A stretch of DNA of 64,000 bases from Strix aluco (taxonomy: Eukaryota > Chordata > Aves > Strigiformes > Strigidae), in NCBI RefSeq assembly GCF_031877795.1, contig NC_133933.1, positions 64,368,984 to 64,432,983 of the forward strand, in the 5' to 3' direction. The position numbers and the translations under genes were made by a program. Below are positions 9,798-21,400 of this stretch, piece by piece; the stretch's first letter is position 1, and every line of letters begins with the position of its first letter. Under the pieces are notes generated by a model that was given only the letters and a program-made list of their open reading frames with translations, was not told the DNA's origin and searched no databases.

Positions 9798-11705
9798 TCA
9801 GCCTGGAGAATCACAGAATCGTCTAGGTCGGAAAAGACCTTGAAGATCATCGATTCCAACCATCAACCCAACATTAACAGTTCCCAACTACACCATATCC
9901 CTCAGCGCTAAGTCGACCCTACTCTTAAACACCTCCAGGGATGGGGACTCCACCACCGCCCTGGGCAGCCCATTCCAATGCCTAACAACCCGTTCTGTAA
10001 AGAAATACTTCCTAATATCTAGTCTAAACCTTCCCTAGCGCAACTGGAGGCCATTACTTCTTGTCCTATCACTTGTTACTTGGTTAAAGAGACACATCCC
10101 CAGCTCTCTGCAACCCTCTTTCAGGTAGCTGTAGAGGGCGATGAGGTCTCCCCTCAGCCTCCTCTTCTCCAGACTAAACAACCCCAGTTCCCTCAGCCGC
10201 TCCTCGTACGACATGTGCTCCAGACCCTTCACCAGCTTTGTTGCCCTTCTTTGGACACGCTCAAGTGATTCAATGTCCTTTTTGTAGTGAGGGACCCAAA
10301 ACTGAACACAGTAATCGAGGTGCGGCCTCACCAGTGCCCAGTACAGGGGTAAGATCACTTCCCTGTCCCTGCTGGCCACGCTATTTCTGATACAAGCCAG
10401 GATGCCATTGGCCTTCTTGGCCACCTGGGCACACTGCTGGCTCATGTTCAGCCGGCTGTCAATCAGCACCCCCAGGTCCCTCTCTGACTGGCAGCTCTCC
10501 AGCCACTGCTCCCCAAGCCTGTAGCGCTGCTGGGGGTTGCTGTGGCCCAACTGCAGCACCTGGCATTTGGCCTTATTGAAACTCCTACAGTTGGCCTTAG
10601 CCCATCGCTCCAGCCTGTCCAGATCTCTCTGCAGAGCCTCCCTACCCTCGAGCTGATCAACAGTCCCTCCCAACTTGGTGTCATCTGTAAACTTACTGAG
10701 GGTGCACTCGATCCCCTCGTCTAGATCATCAATAAAGATGTTAAACAGGAGTGGCCCCGAAACTGAGCGCTGGGGGACACCACTCATGACCGGCCGCCAA
10801 CTGGATTTAACTCCGTTCACCACAACTCCTTGGGCCCGGCCATCCAGCCAGTTTTTTACCCAGCAAAGTGTGTGCCCGTCCAAGCCGCAAGTGGCCAGTT
10901 TCGCCATGAGAATGCTGTGGGAAACGGTGTCAAAGGCCTTACTGAAGTCAAGGTAGACAACATCCACAGCCTTTCCCTCATCCAATAAGCGGGTCGCCCT
11001 GTCGTAGAAGGAGATCAGGTTTGTCAAACAGGACCTGCCTTTCATAAACTCATGCTGACTGGGCCTGATCATCTGATTGTCCTGCATGTGCTGTATGATG
11101 GTACTCAGGATGAGCTGCTCCATCAGCTTCCCGGGCACCGAAGTCAAGCTGACAGGCCTGTAATTTCCTGGATCATCCTTCCGACCCTTCTTATAGATGG
11201 GCGTCACATTGGCCAATGTCCAATCTGTTGGGACCTCCCCGGTCAGCCAGGACTGCTGGTAAATGATGGAAAGCGGCTTGGCGAGCACCCCAGCCAGCTC
11301 CTTCAGCACCCTCGGGTGTATCCCATCCAGTCCCATAGACTTGTGTATGTCTATGTGATGCAGTAGGTCACTGACTATCTCCTCCTGGAATGCAGGGGGG
11401 TCGTTCTCCCAGTCTCTGTCTTCTGGCTGAGGAGGCTGGATTCCCTCAATACAACTAGTCTTGTTATTAAAGACTGAGGCAAAGAAGGCGTTAAGCACCT
11501 CAGCCTTCTCATCACTTGTTACCATGTTTCCTCCTGCGTCTATCAGGGGATGGAGGCTCTCCCTGGTCTTTCTTTTGCTGTTGACGTACTTATAGAAACA
11601 TTTCTTGTTGTCCTTGATTGCTGAAGCCAGATTAATTTCCAGCTGGGCTTTAGATCTCCTGATTTCTGCCCTGCATAGCCTCACAGCATCTGAGAGATGG
11701 CTCAG
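9798..11705 (-). mobile_element. CR1 LINE, 5'-truncated, younger insertion
   Basis: The 3' end on the plus strand reads AATCACAGAATCGTCTAGG, then TCGGAAAAGACCTTGAAG, the canonical avian CR1 terminus in reverse. Reading leftward on the minus strand, the element carries the C-terminal two thirds of ORF2 (the reverse transcriptase) and a short 3' region. The 5' end is truncated just upstream of the region encoding [10 protein letters not shown], so the endonuclease is absent. It sits inside an older plus-strand CR1 copy. The long open frame suggests a relatively young copy for its family. The exact 5' boundary is uncertain by about 10 bases. Confidence 0.88.
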
Positions 11706-11984
11706 CTGGATCTGATGGTGGTTTTCCAGCCCTGAAATGGTGGTTATGGAGAAGGTGGAAGCATCTCCACACGGATGACCCATGCCAGGACAGGAAGAAA
11801 CAGCCACAAGTGGGTTCAAGGGGAAACGCCAGCCACAGGTGCACACATGCTCCATTCCTGCGCCCCTCAGCCTGCCGGGATGCAAGTCTGCAACCAAACC
11901 GCAAGATAACGAGGCAAAATCGGTACATGGGCAGGAAGTTCTTAATGCCGCGAGGTGCCTTCCTTGGAAGTAATGAACTACCAC
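10035..11984 (-). CDS. CR1 reverse transcriptase fragment (LINE ORF2), inactive
   Basis: This is a 649-codon open frame on the minus strand. Only the part from about 11700 to 10035 is CR1; the first 95 or so residues are read-through of flanking sequence and are not protein. Recognisable reverse-transcriptase motifs include [48 protein letters not shown] and [15 protein letters not shown]. Two conserved sites look altered. The catalytic box reads FTDD where CR1 enzymes usually have FADD. The GVPQGS turn reads GVPQRS. The frame stops at TAG after LQLR, where CR1 normally continues as LRQGRFRLD; downstream codons still read [12 protein letters not shown], so the stop looks like a CAG to TAG nonsense change. 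With no endonuclease this copy cannot be autonomous. Confidence 0.85.
   Translation of the reverse strand: MVVHYFQGRHLAALRTSCPCTDFASLSCGLVADLHPGRLRGAGMEHVCTCGWRFPLNPLVAVSSCPGMGHPCGDASTFSITTISGLENHHQIQLSHLSDAVRLCRAEIRRSKAQLEINLASAIKDNKKCFYKYVNSKRKTRESLHPLIDAGGNMVTSDEKAEVLNAFFASVFNNKTSCIEGIQPPQPEDRDWENDPPAFQEEIVSDLLHHIDIHKSMGLDGIHPRVLKELAGVLAKPLSIIYQQSWLTGEVPTDWTLANVTPIYKKGRKDDPGNYRPVSLTSVPGKLMEQLILSTIIQHMQDNQMIRPSQHEFMKGRSCLTNLISFYDRATRLLDEGKAVDVVYLDFSKAFDTVSHSILMAKLATCGLDGHTLCWVKNWLDGRAQGVVVNGVKSSWRPVMSGVPQRSVSGPLLFNIFIDDLDEGIECTLSKFTDDTKLGGTVDQLEGREALQRDLDRLERWAKANCRSFNKAKCQVLQLGHSNPQQRYRLGEQWLESCQSERDLGVLIDSRLNMSQQCAQVAKKANGILACIRNSVASRDREVILPLYWALVRPHLDYCVQFWVPHYKKDIESLERVQRRATKLVKGLEHMSYEERLRELGLFSLEKRRLRGDLIALYSYLKEGCRELGMCLFNQVTSDRTRSNGLQLR
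11706..11835 (+). mobile_element. older CR1 copy, right half of a split insertion
   Basis: GATGGTGGTTTTCCAG, AATGGTGGTTATGGAGAAGG, TGGAAGCATC, CAGGACAGGAAGAAACAG and CCACAAGTGGGTTCAAGGGG align by eye with 34523-34630 (GATGGTCTTCCAGTAC, AATGGTGGCTATGGAGAAGG, TGGAAGCACTC, GACAGGACAAGAGGCGG, CCACAAGTTACTTCAGGGG). This is the continuation of the plus-strand copy that ends at 9797. Confidence 0.7.
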
Positions 11985-11999
11985 CAGCGCAGGTCAGGG

Positions 12000-12935
12000 G
12001 GTTTGTGTGGGCCCTTACAAGCACGGACAATGTGCGGCCACAGCCGCGGCAGGGTCGGCGGTCGGAAAGCCGCGGGCCGGGACGCTCGCACTTCGTTTTT
12101 AACAAGCGCCCCGGCAGTACCGTTGCAGAGGGAGCCCTCGGGCACCGGCCCGGCTCCCCTCCGCGCTCCCCTCCCCTCCCCTTCCCGGCGGCGGCCCCCG
12201 AGCACCGGCTGTTCGCCGGGCGGCCGCTGCCCCGCCGCTCCGGAGTGGCGGGGAGGGGACGCGGCCCGGCCGCCCGCCCGCCCCTCGGCCCGGCCCTCCT
12301 CCGGCCCGCCCGCCGCCAGGCGTCTCCCCGGGGCCGGGCACCGCCGCGGGGACGGGAGGAGCCGGAGCTGCCGCCGCCGCTGCGCTCCCCGGCCCGGCGC
12401 TGGGGGAGCGGGCGGCGCCCGCGGAGCTGGGCCATGAGGTGAGGGGGCCGGGGGCCGGGCGCCGCGCCGGGGGCGGCAGGTGAGCGGGGGCGGCGTGCGG
12501 GGCCGGGCCGGGCCGGGCCGGGCCGGGCCGGGGGAGCTCCGCCGCCCCGCAGCGGGGCCGGGCCGCTCGGCGGAGCGGGGGGCGCGGGCCGGCGGGGGCG
12601 GCGGGCGGCGGGGCGCTGAGGGGCGGGGGCCGAGCACCGCGGCGGGCGACAGCGTCGAGCACCGGGGCTGGCGGGCCGGGCGGGCCGCCCGCCGCCGCCG
12701 CCGCAGGAAAGCGAGTTGCGCCACATGTGTCCGCCTTCAGGAGGAGGCTTTTGTGTTTATTTATTTATCACTTTTCGCCCTCAACTTTCCCCAAGCCCCA
12801 GCCGCTGCGCAGGCTCTCCCGCTTGTCCGGCCGCAGAGCCTCGCACCAAAGCCCCAGGGCGAGCTAACGCCCTCGGCCCGCTGCAGCCCCTCTTGCCGCC
12901 GGCAACAGAAAAGCCTCCGGGCCGGGGATTGAGGG
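12000..12935. promoter_or_regulatory. CpG island, probable promoter
   Basis: The stretch is extremely GC-rich with dense CpG dinucleotides, Sp1-like GGGCGG/GGGGCGG boxes and no TATA box. It is unlike everything else in the window. On the plus strand an ATGAG followed by GTGAGG (ATG at 12434, donor at 12439) could mark the end of a first exon. All long open frames here on either strand come from stop-codon depletion in GC-rich DNA. It could be the distal promoter of the PR/PLAG-finger gene whose coding exons start at 38.8 kb, or the promoter of another transcript. Direction is not settled by sequence. Confidence 0.75.
12503..12532 (+). repeat. GGGCC pentamer tandem repeat
   Basis: About six consecutive copies of a GGGCC/CCGGG pentamer lie in the core of the CpG island, followed by a GGGGGAGC run. 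The G-run spacing could allow quadruplex or slipped-strand structures, and the tract is likely polymorphic in length and hard to sequence. Confidence 0.8.
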
Positions 12936-15900
12936 GACACACACACACGCAAACATCTCCTCATCTGTCCTTCGTGCCCCTCTTCAGCCCCACGGCACTC
13001 ACGGGGCTCTCATGGCAGAGCGCGGAGCAGCAGACATCGCTTTGGCTGCATTTGGCGGGAAACTCGGGTCATGGTCCGGGAGGTTTGTTCCCACGTGAGA
13101 AAACATGTGTGGGCCCAAATGCGTGCCCGCCGCTCCCAAACGGGTCTTGACGCCCTGCCTCAGAGTCCTGGCTGACACAGGTGGCCGCGGAATGGTTTAC
13201 ATCAGTTTTTCGTCACTCTTCAGCAGGGTGACAGCTTGCTGCAGTTAAGTCTTGAGCTGTCATTGACTCCTAGGGGAGACGTGCCTTTTTTTGCCTGTGG
13301 GGAAGATGGATTTACCACGTTATATGATTGATTTCTTCTTAAAGTACATAACTTTATTAAAAATTTAACTTTCAGGTTTTTTTAGTCTCCCCATTGAAAG
13401 CCCGTATCCCGTAGCCCAGTGACAGTTCATTTTTCTAGAAAGGTGAATTTGGGACGGCCACACTTTTCTCCGAGGGCTGTTGCTTTCCCTGTATGACTTG
13501 AGCATAACAAGTATGTGTCTCCTTACAAAGGAGGGCCAATAAGACTAACTGCTTTTGTAAAAGCTACTTAAAGTAGTTGATGAAGAGCACAAAGTAGTAG
13601 CTGTCTTTAAAATGTCAGTTTAAATGTAATCTTCCCACCTCAGCTGATATTTTTAATTTATGAAGGACTGTATAGGACAGAATCCAAGCTATGTTTTTGG
13701 GTACGTGATGTACCTACATACATATTTGTTTGTGGCCACATCGTCCTGTCACCAAAATCGGGAATAAACCTTTTTACACCGATGTAGCATTAAGAAGCAG
13801 GCATTCTCTTTATTGCAGCGCTGGATGCATCGCTCCACCTAACATGCAGGCTGAAAGACAAAGGACACTCATCATATACAGTAAAAGAAATAATTATTCG
13901 TATAATTTCCAAGAAGTACCCACCTATTTCCAGGGAATCTAATGCATCTGTTAATACATTGTGCAAGCATCCTAAAATTTGGGGAAAGGTCTCTGAGGGG
14001 CTTCCATGGGGGTCTTCGGTGGTCTGTGGTGGTCCCTAGTGGTTGTTGAAGAGGTGTCTCTTAGTGTCCTTTCCATTAACTCAGTCTTTTCTTTCATACA
14101 AGGTCTTGGCTTGGCTCATTGCTCTGTCTGTAAAGTTTATTAGGTTCCTTATCTTGATTTCCACAGGTGTCTGCTGGTTTATCTGCCCTCCCCTGGATGT
14201 ATTCATCACAATTGCAAAAATTATGTTCTTGGGTGCATTCTTGTCTGAGGCCCCTTACAACAATTGGCATCAACTGCTTGCAGGCATCAGCTGGCAGGCA
14301 TCAGTCCAACATATAGGATTATTCATATCACCTTGATGATGAGGATCTTCATAAATAAATACAAATGATATATACATTCTCTTTCCAAGAAGTGGTAGGA
14401 GAGGATGTGCTTGACATTATTACCAGGAGATTAGCAAATCCATCTCTGACAGAACAAGGAAGGAAGAGGTTCCCAATCCAGGCACTTGGATTTCTTGGTA
14501 TTGCAGTTGTAAAATCAACATCAACACGTGTGACCTGATTCTTGGTTGTTCCAATGTTTAGAAGAAAATTTGGCTGTTTAATTCTGAGATATCTAATCAT
14601 GTGCAGCAGCACAAAGTGTCAAGCAGTCCTGTGCTGACTTGGCAACTTCTCCTGCAAGACAAGAGTGTCTCTTTCTCTTGTGAGGTCCGCAGTAGTCCAC
14701 TGACCCTGCACGTGCAGCACTTCTGTTGTGCTCCGACCCTTCACTGGGGAGAAATAAAGATGCTCACTGGGAATTTCCCTTCACTGGTCCTTCCTGTCCC
14801 TGTTGTTGGTTTGGAGAAGCAGTGCATGGAGCACTGCTCTGCCTCTGTGTGTGGGAAGTGCTCATACTGTACAACACAAAATGGGGTTGTGTGGGGCAGG
14901 TGGCTCTGGGTGGAACACGTGTAGTTCTGCCAAACAGAAGTACAGATACAGTGACAGGATCAGTGACAAATTGTGTGGTTATTATTTGATATTGTGTGTG
15001 TTTGCTGCTGTGGTGCCACTGTATGTGCAGTATATTTTCCACCATTAGTGTGCACTTACTTGCCCTGTGTTGTAAATCAAAGCAGTCAGAATCTCATTTG
15101 CAAACCTAATGGGAGCTGGTATAGATCCTGGAATAGTATAACTGTAATATGCTGATGGCCACTGCGTTGTGAATTGAGTGCTCTCAAGGTCTGACATTTA
15201 AACAGGACCTGATCGTTCCAATCCTGCAGATGCTGCAAATTGATAATAGGATTATTTGTGTAAGAAGTAGAAGATGGGATGAGCAGGTTTCTCTGGACCT
15301 GCTCATCAGAGTGAGAACAGTAGTGGGAGGTTTGGAGAATTCGATACAAGAAGGCACATAAACATAACAAAATAATTATTTCCTAAAGGCAGAAGGGGTC
15401 GTTAAATTATGTAGTCAGTTCTCCAGGTTTAACCAGGTTGAAGCCTTAGATTGGCATCTTCAAGTATATTTAAAATGGCTCAGTTTTTAAGATAAAAATT
15501 AAGAGTTAAACCATTTTGAGTGCTTTGTTTATAGGTAGACTTTCTTTTAACATGGACGCTCGTTTTGCATTCATTTTACAGACAAGTAGGCCAGCGGGTC
15601 ACCGGTTCATGCTCTCTAACTAAAGACAGTAACTTCTGCTTCCTCTCAATTCTGTAATCTGCTCTGCAGTGAGAATCTCCTTGTTGTGAAGCACTGTGAG
15701 CACACGCATTTCTTCTCTCACTGCCTTTCCTTCTGCCAGTACTCGGTGGAAAGGAAACAGTGTAAGATAATTCCCCCTCGTAACTGTTGAGACACATTTA
15801 TTCTACAGTGTGTTGCAGGGGGTGGGGTCTGAGCCCCTGTCCCTTTCCCTCAAACTCCTAACTTCTTCGCTGATGATTAAAAACCAAAATCATCGACCCT

Positions 15901-17360
15901 CCCACCCTGCCCATAAGTGAATACACACACTGTACTTAAGACAATCTGTGCTGATGGTTGATACAAGTTTCATGTGTTTGATGTAAGTTTTTATGTGTTT
16001 GAGCACTTAACATTACACCTAACTTTACGAACCTAAATAGTCCTCTTCAGTCAGAGCAATCTGCCTCACGAAATGTTTGCAGAACCAGAGCATATTTAAA
16101 GTACGCATTGCCAACTAGTTCCCTACTGGCTCTGCTGTGTTTTTATTTTAAGATGTTCCTGCTTTCAAAGATAAGCATGAAACAAATGAGACTGCTCCAA
16201 ACGCCAAGGGAACAGCAATCACACACTTTTACTTAAGCACGTGCCACTGTACAACTGGCCGCATCATTTAATTGTCACTAAACCGAGAAGAAACTGTTTG
16301 TTCTTTTCTTGCATGTGGGGAAAGAAGTAGGAAATCTCGTTAAATGATGCCAAGGATACTGCTATTTTATGATAACTAGCAGGAAATAACAAGAGTTAGG
16401 ACAGAAGGGTCAGTCTACTTGAATTCTGTATGGGAAAATCTTGAAAGTTGATCATAAAATTTAATTACACACATATCCCAAGGATAAATAAATATTTTGT
16501 TTCTGCCTTTGCTTTTTTGCTGACATATCTCTTTCTTCCATGCATTTTTCTGAATATGGGCTATTTGGAATTTGCTGTGAAAAAAGTTTAATGTTGTAGA
16601 TGACTCTGACATGACGATCTAGAAGCGACTTGTTTCTAGTGATCTTTGTCTCATGCTTCTCATATTTCCTCTTTTTTCTTGCTTTTTCTGCCCGTACTGA
16701 TTGATCTTCTGTAAAATAGTGTGAGTTCCAGTGCTAAATCAGGATCAAGGGTGCCTTTGTAAACTAATTCTGCTATTATCTTACTCCTCCCTGCATCTGG
16801 AGCATTATTTTAGTAGAAGCTCTTTCACAAACAACTTGAGAGAGCAAAATTTAAGCTTTCCAAATAGCATTAACTACTCATAATTCCAAGCTGGAATGGT
16901 GATACAATAAAGACTGTGTCATAAGGCATTGATTATAGTTCTAATGAGTTAGAGAGATAACTTCACACTGATTACCTCCCAGTGTTTTCTCCCATTCAGC
17001 TTCCATGATTTTTCAAAGGACATCCCTGAACACACACTGTATATTCCCTTGCTTAAACCCCTGAAAAACTGCAGTGGGAATAAAATGCAGAAAGGCGTGC
17101 ATTTCTAGTCCTTGTGGTGGGGCATAAAAGGGTTTCAAGTAAGCTAAATCATTCTGGGTTGGTAACTCAACATCCTTGTTTGTTGTCATTTTTTCCTCAG
17201 GAGAGCCTCAAGTTTCAAGTATAGAAAGATTTGGCTCTTTGAGTTGCTAATAAAAGATACTAGACAAATATAAATAGAAACTCTAGTTCCTGTCAGTATC
17301 AGTGAAGAGCCTGAAAAAGTAGCTGTGCAGAATTGTGTGTATTTCATCTTGGTTTTCTTA
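12936..17360. other. non-coding, intron-like or intergenic sequence
   Basis: AT-rich sequence without supported exons. The patch at about 14600-15110 is somewhat richer in GC and has overlapping frames on both strands, but it matches no family I recognise. Confidence 0.5.
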
Positions 17361-18460
17361 ACTTAGGTGCTGTTATTGGAGTATAAAAGGAGATGTAGGG
17401 AGTATCTCAGGAATGTCACCATGGTCTGCTGTGAGTGGCACCTAGTCCTGACTCTCCAACAATTAAGTAACAGAGAAGACCTCCCAGCTCTGTCTGATCC
17501 GCAGGGGTCAGAGAATAAGTGCCAACGTTCATCCCAGCCCAGCTGCTGGGAGACAGTCCTCTGTATAACGTGGATGGATTCCCTGTCCCAGTTGTTGTCT
17601 CCTCCATCTCCTCTCCTGCTCTGAGGGAGGTGGAAATGGATCTGTCCTAGGAGGATGCTTATTCACTGCCTGTTTTCTGTGAGGAGGAGCAGGGAAGTCG
17701 TCTCGTGTGTGTGTTGATATACAATAGGAAAGCAGTCATCTCTTGGGTGTCTAGAGTGCTAGTATTCTTTTTGCCTTACGTGGGGCAGTGGAGCTCCTGA
17801 CAGGGAAACTTGTGCTCATGGTTAAGGTGGTTCAGCTGGTGGCTGCCCAGACCTGCGTGTTGCACACAGAGCTGTTTCAGTGCTAAACATCAACTCTGTG
17901 TGCTCAGGGGTGTTGCAGATGACCTGCACAACCCAGACATGCTACGTGGAATGGCTCATTATGTTCAGTGTGCAGATGGTGCCATGCTTTGTCTTCACAG
18001 TGACACTGACCATGCTGGGGAAAGTTGTGTGCTGTCAGTTCGGGAGTACTAGTCACTCCAGAATGGCAAGATTCATCCGTAGATCAATAAGTTGATGAAC
18101 CCCATCCTGTTGGGAGGCACTGTTCCCTGTCAGCCTTCTGATGCCATTGCCTCTCAAACGGTCTTCTGAAGAACTGTAGCAAGAAGTGCATTGGCAGCAA
18201 ATGCCGAATAGCACCAATGTGGTCAACTGTGTGCATTGGGCATACCAGTCACAAGTATGGTGCAGGTAGGCTAAAGAGTCCTGTAGTGTAGACACGCAGA
18301 GAGTGCAGAGATAGCCACTGTGCTCCCGTGCAGTCCATCTGATACCTAGAGCAAAGACATGGCACAGCATTTGCTCCAAGTCTTGTAGCATGGCACAGGT
18401 AATGAAGTCGGTGTAGATGTGCTTTGCTTTTCTTCAGGGCACGTAACAGAATTGCACTTA
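17360..18460. other. unassigned stretch with decayed coding-like look
   Basis: The minus strand has an open frame at 18391-18053 (112 codons) that continues in the same frame, interrupted only by scattered stops, to about 17810. Its composition is richer in GC than the neighbours. This could be a remnant of an old transposon or retroelement, or chance. No motif allows me to name it. Confidence 0.25.
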
Positions 18461-21400
18461 GGAAAGTACTAGAATAGCAGTATCTAACTTACGCTAGCAT
18501 ATACAATAGCAAGCAAATGTAGTGCAGTGAGCAGTATTGTATTTTGCTCCTCCACTCTGTCTCTTGTTTCCAGGTTCCTGTTGCTATGAATGGTGTTGAG
18601 GGACTCTTGAGGGATAAGCAAGGGTGTCTTCTGCAAGAGTGTCTTTCAGAGATGTATATCTTTCAGAGAGAACTGCATCAGCACAAGTCCCACGTGCTTT
18701 TTTGGCCATAAACTGTCACTGCAATCTTGGTTTACTTCAGCTAGACTGTTATTTCAATCACCACAGCTGTATAATGTGATCAACAGCATTGGTTTATCCT
18801 GTCCTACAGAAATAAGAAACATTAAAATCAATACAGCTTTTTTAGAGATCACGATTAAAAGTACTGCAAGGCTGAGCAATAAACAAGTGATTTATAAAGC
18901 ATTAAAATTCTGTTTTGCCAGTGCCTTGACAGATTGATGCCCAAAGAAGACACCAAATATCTAATTGTTACACTGTCCTGCAATAATAAACAGTGGAAGG
19001 ACTAGTGAAGCACGTGTTAAAGACATAGCTAAGCCAGTTCAAAGTTTATTTTGTCCCCAGAGAGGTGAATGTTCCTTCTTTGTCAGGTGGAACTATCTCC
19101 AGAGTCATTGCCACAGATGAGGCATGCAGAGGACCAAAGGGAGTATGAAAGGAAGGAAAGCAGCAATGCTGAACAAAGATCTGGAAAGAGATGGTAAGGG
19201 AAAGGCAAAGGAAAGATAATGAAATACCGGAAAGTATTAGCTAAAGGAAAGAAGTTACTGAAAGCATAACTGAAGTTGGATTGAAGAAACAAAAGAGAAA
19301 CTCTTAGATGGAAGAACAGTGCAAAAAACCCAGAGATTTGTTTTGTCAACATAAGAAGCTCTATTTTAATTCAGTTTTCATTTAGTCTTAGCAACCAGCT
19401 CAACTTTCTGTGCAGAGAGGCAACCTTTGTAATGTTCTAGAAAGCAAAAAGACTCTACATACATGGTCCAGGATGCTTTCTGGCTTCTGATTTTTTCTTG
19501 TATCTTAGTCGGAGTCATGAGTCACCTGCATCACTGAGTAAGTAAAAAGCATTAAATCCTTTTTAAGCGATTAAGACAAGCTAAGAAGAAGTAACATAAC
19601 TCTTTTCTGCTTCAATTGCACTGAGATATCTCAGCAATCACCCATATTAATTAAACAAGTGACTTAATACCTCTCACAGTGAAATAGCAGCAGGTGATTT
19701 GCCTGCTGAAATCAGGTGATTTACCCGTTGAAACACTACCTTTTTGTATTCTCAGGGCTCACCCAAGAAAAGACCGGGGCTGCTGGCCAGAATGAATCCA
19801 AATGCATTACAATAAAACCACTCCTCCCTCTTTCGGTGGAAGAGAAATTTGAAAACTGGCACGTGAGGTCTCCCAAGTGGATGCATCCTTTGATTCTTGT
19901 AAACCTGACAGCCAAGTAGCCCTTCCTCATTCCGATGGTGCCAAGCACTGGAAAGAGATTGCTCAGTGGTTGGTCCTCGGTGGTAGGTGCCAATGAAAGT
20001 AAGAAAAATTGTGTCAGGTGAGGATTTCCACAGCTGGGGGGTGGGAGGCTGTTATATCCCAAATGAAGGAGGATGAAATTAATAATTTCAGTGAAATACA
20101 ACACAGCCTGTGACACTGATTCATGGCAAAGCCAGTGAAACCCATACATTTCTGCAAAATGTTTTGGTTTCAGTTAACTCAGTGTGTTCAGACAAAAATA
20201 AGTTTGACTGGAAATAGTTTGACTTGTTCATGACTCATTTGTTTTTACAAACCTAAAATTCCTTTCCCCACAAAACAAGTAAATAAGTAGGCAAAACAAG
20301 CATGCGTTTACTATAAAGTCTGTGATTTTGAAATTCTGTAGTTCTGAAAATATGCTCTGCTTCCCCTTTCATGAACCCACTGCGGGGGGCTGTTTGTGAA
20401 AAGTTTCTTACTGCTGTGGTGACAATCAGAATGTCCTGGTTTGGAAACCTGTTGCTTTGGATTTTTACTTTTGCTTTGAACAAAAGATTGCAGAAGCATT
20501 TTGGGTCTCTTGAAGGTTGCAGATGGGTCGTAATGATATTCCTATCACTGGTCATGCCCAGTGAGGCTTCTGGACCTTATTACTTCTCGCATAACAGCTG
20601 CCAGTGACAAGAATAATTTTCACGCTTGGAAATCATCTTTACTTGACCTGTACACATTTACATGCTGCTGTTCTCTCTCAAAAATTCTTAGTGTGAGTGA
20701 TAGATGGAATCATCTGCCTTTTTAATGCATGAATTTGCTATACAGATTTTTCACTGAGTCTGCTAAGGTACGTGGAGGTTTTTGGTTAATAAAAATGTAT
20801 CCTAGTTCTCAAGCATTTGTTGAATGAAGTGAAGAGAGGCTGCCCTGACCAAAACAGAGAGATTGACAAGGAAGAAAAGAAAACAAGGATAAATGGGAGA
20901 GTAAATTGGTTTTCCCTCTTTATCTTATTCTAAAAGAAAAGACTGTAAGTGATTTTTTTCTGTAAGTTGTTCTTACAGTTTCAGTGATTTGTCAACATTG
21001 AAGCCTGAATCTCAGAACACTTCAGTCTTTGCAGGCCTCAGGACCCATACAGACAAATATTTACAAATCTCTGGACCCCTAGCAAAAATGAAATACTGAG
21101 TTACAGAGTGTGTAAGAGAATGTTAGAAGTCATCAAAGTGACTCGGTTCGAGAAGGAAGGGGTTGTGGGTCTCAATCCTTTTGATGAAAAAAAAAAATTG
21201 ACAGATTTCTGCCAAGTTTTTCATACCACTTTTATCAGCATTAAAAATGTCAACATTTAAAAATAATTTTAAAATGGGACATTACAAAAATGAGTATAGA
21301 CTTCTTAAACTAACAGAAAACAGAATATAAAAATAAGGTTACTTTAAATATTCTGTACACAAATCAGTAAAACAGTTCACGAAATAGTTGAAGTCAATGT

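Noticed and set aside
10035-11984. One intact 649-residue cellular gene on the minus strand
   Set aside because: The body is CR1 reverse transcriptase. The first 95 or so residues come from the flanking older CR1 copy and unrelated DNA, and the endonuclease is missing.
12434-12438. ATGAG before a GTGAGG donor as the start codon of the PR/PLAG-finger gene
   Set aside because: Spliced to the 38771 exon it reads out of frame and reaches a stop in the 48273 exon, so it can at most be an upstream ATG in a leader.
11650-12726. Long Pro/Arg/Ala-rich frames on both strands in the CpG island
   Set aside because: Overlapping open frames on both strands are expected where GC-rich DNA lacks stop codons. 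There is no domain, and they run across repeat boundaries.
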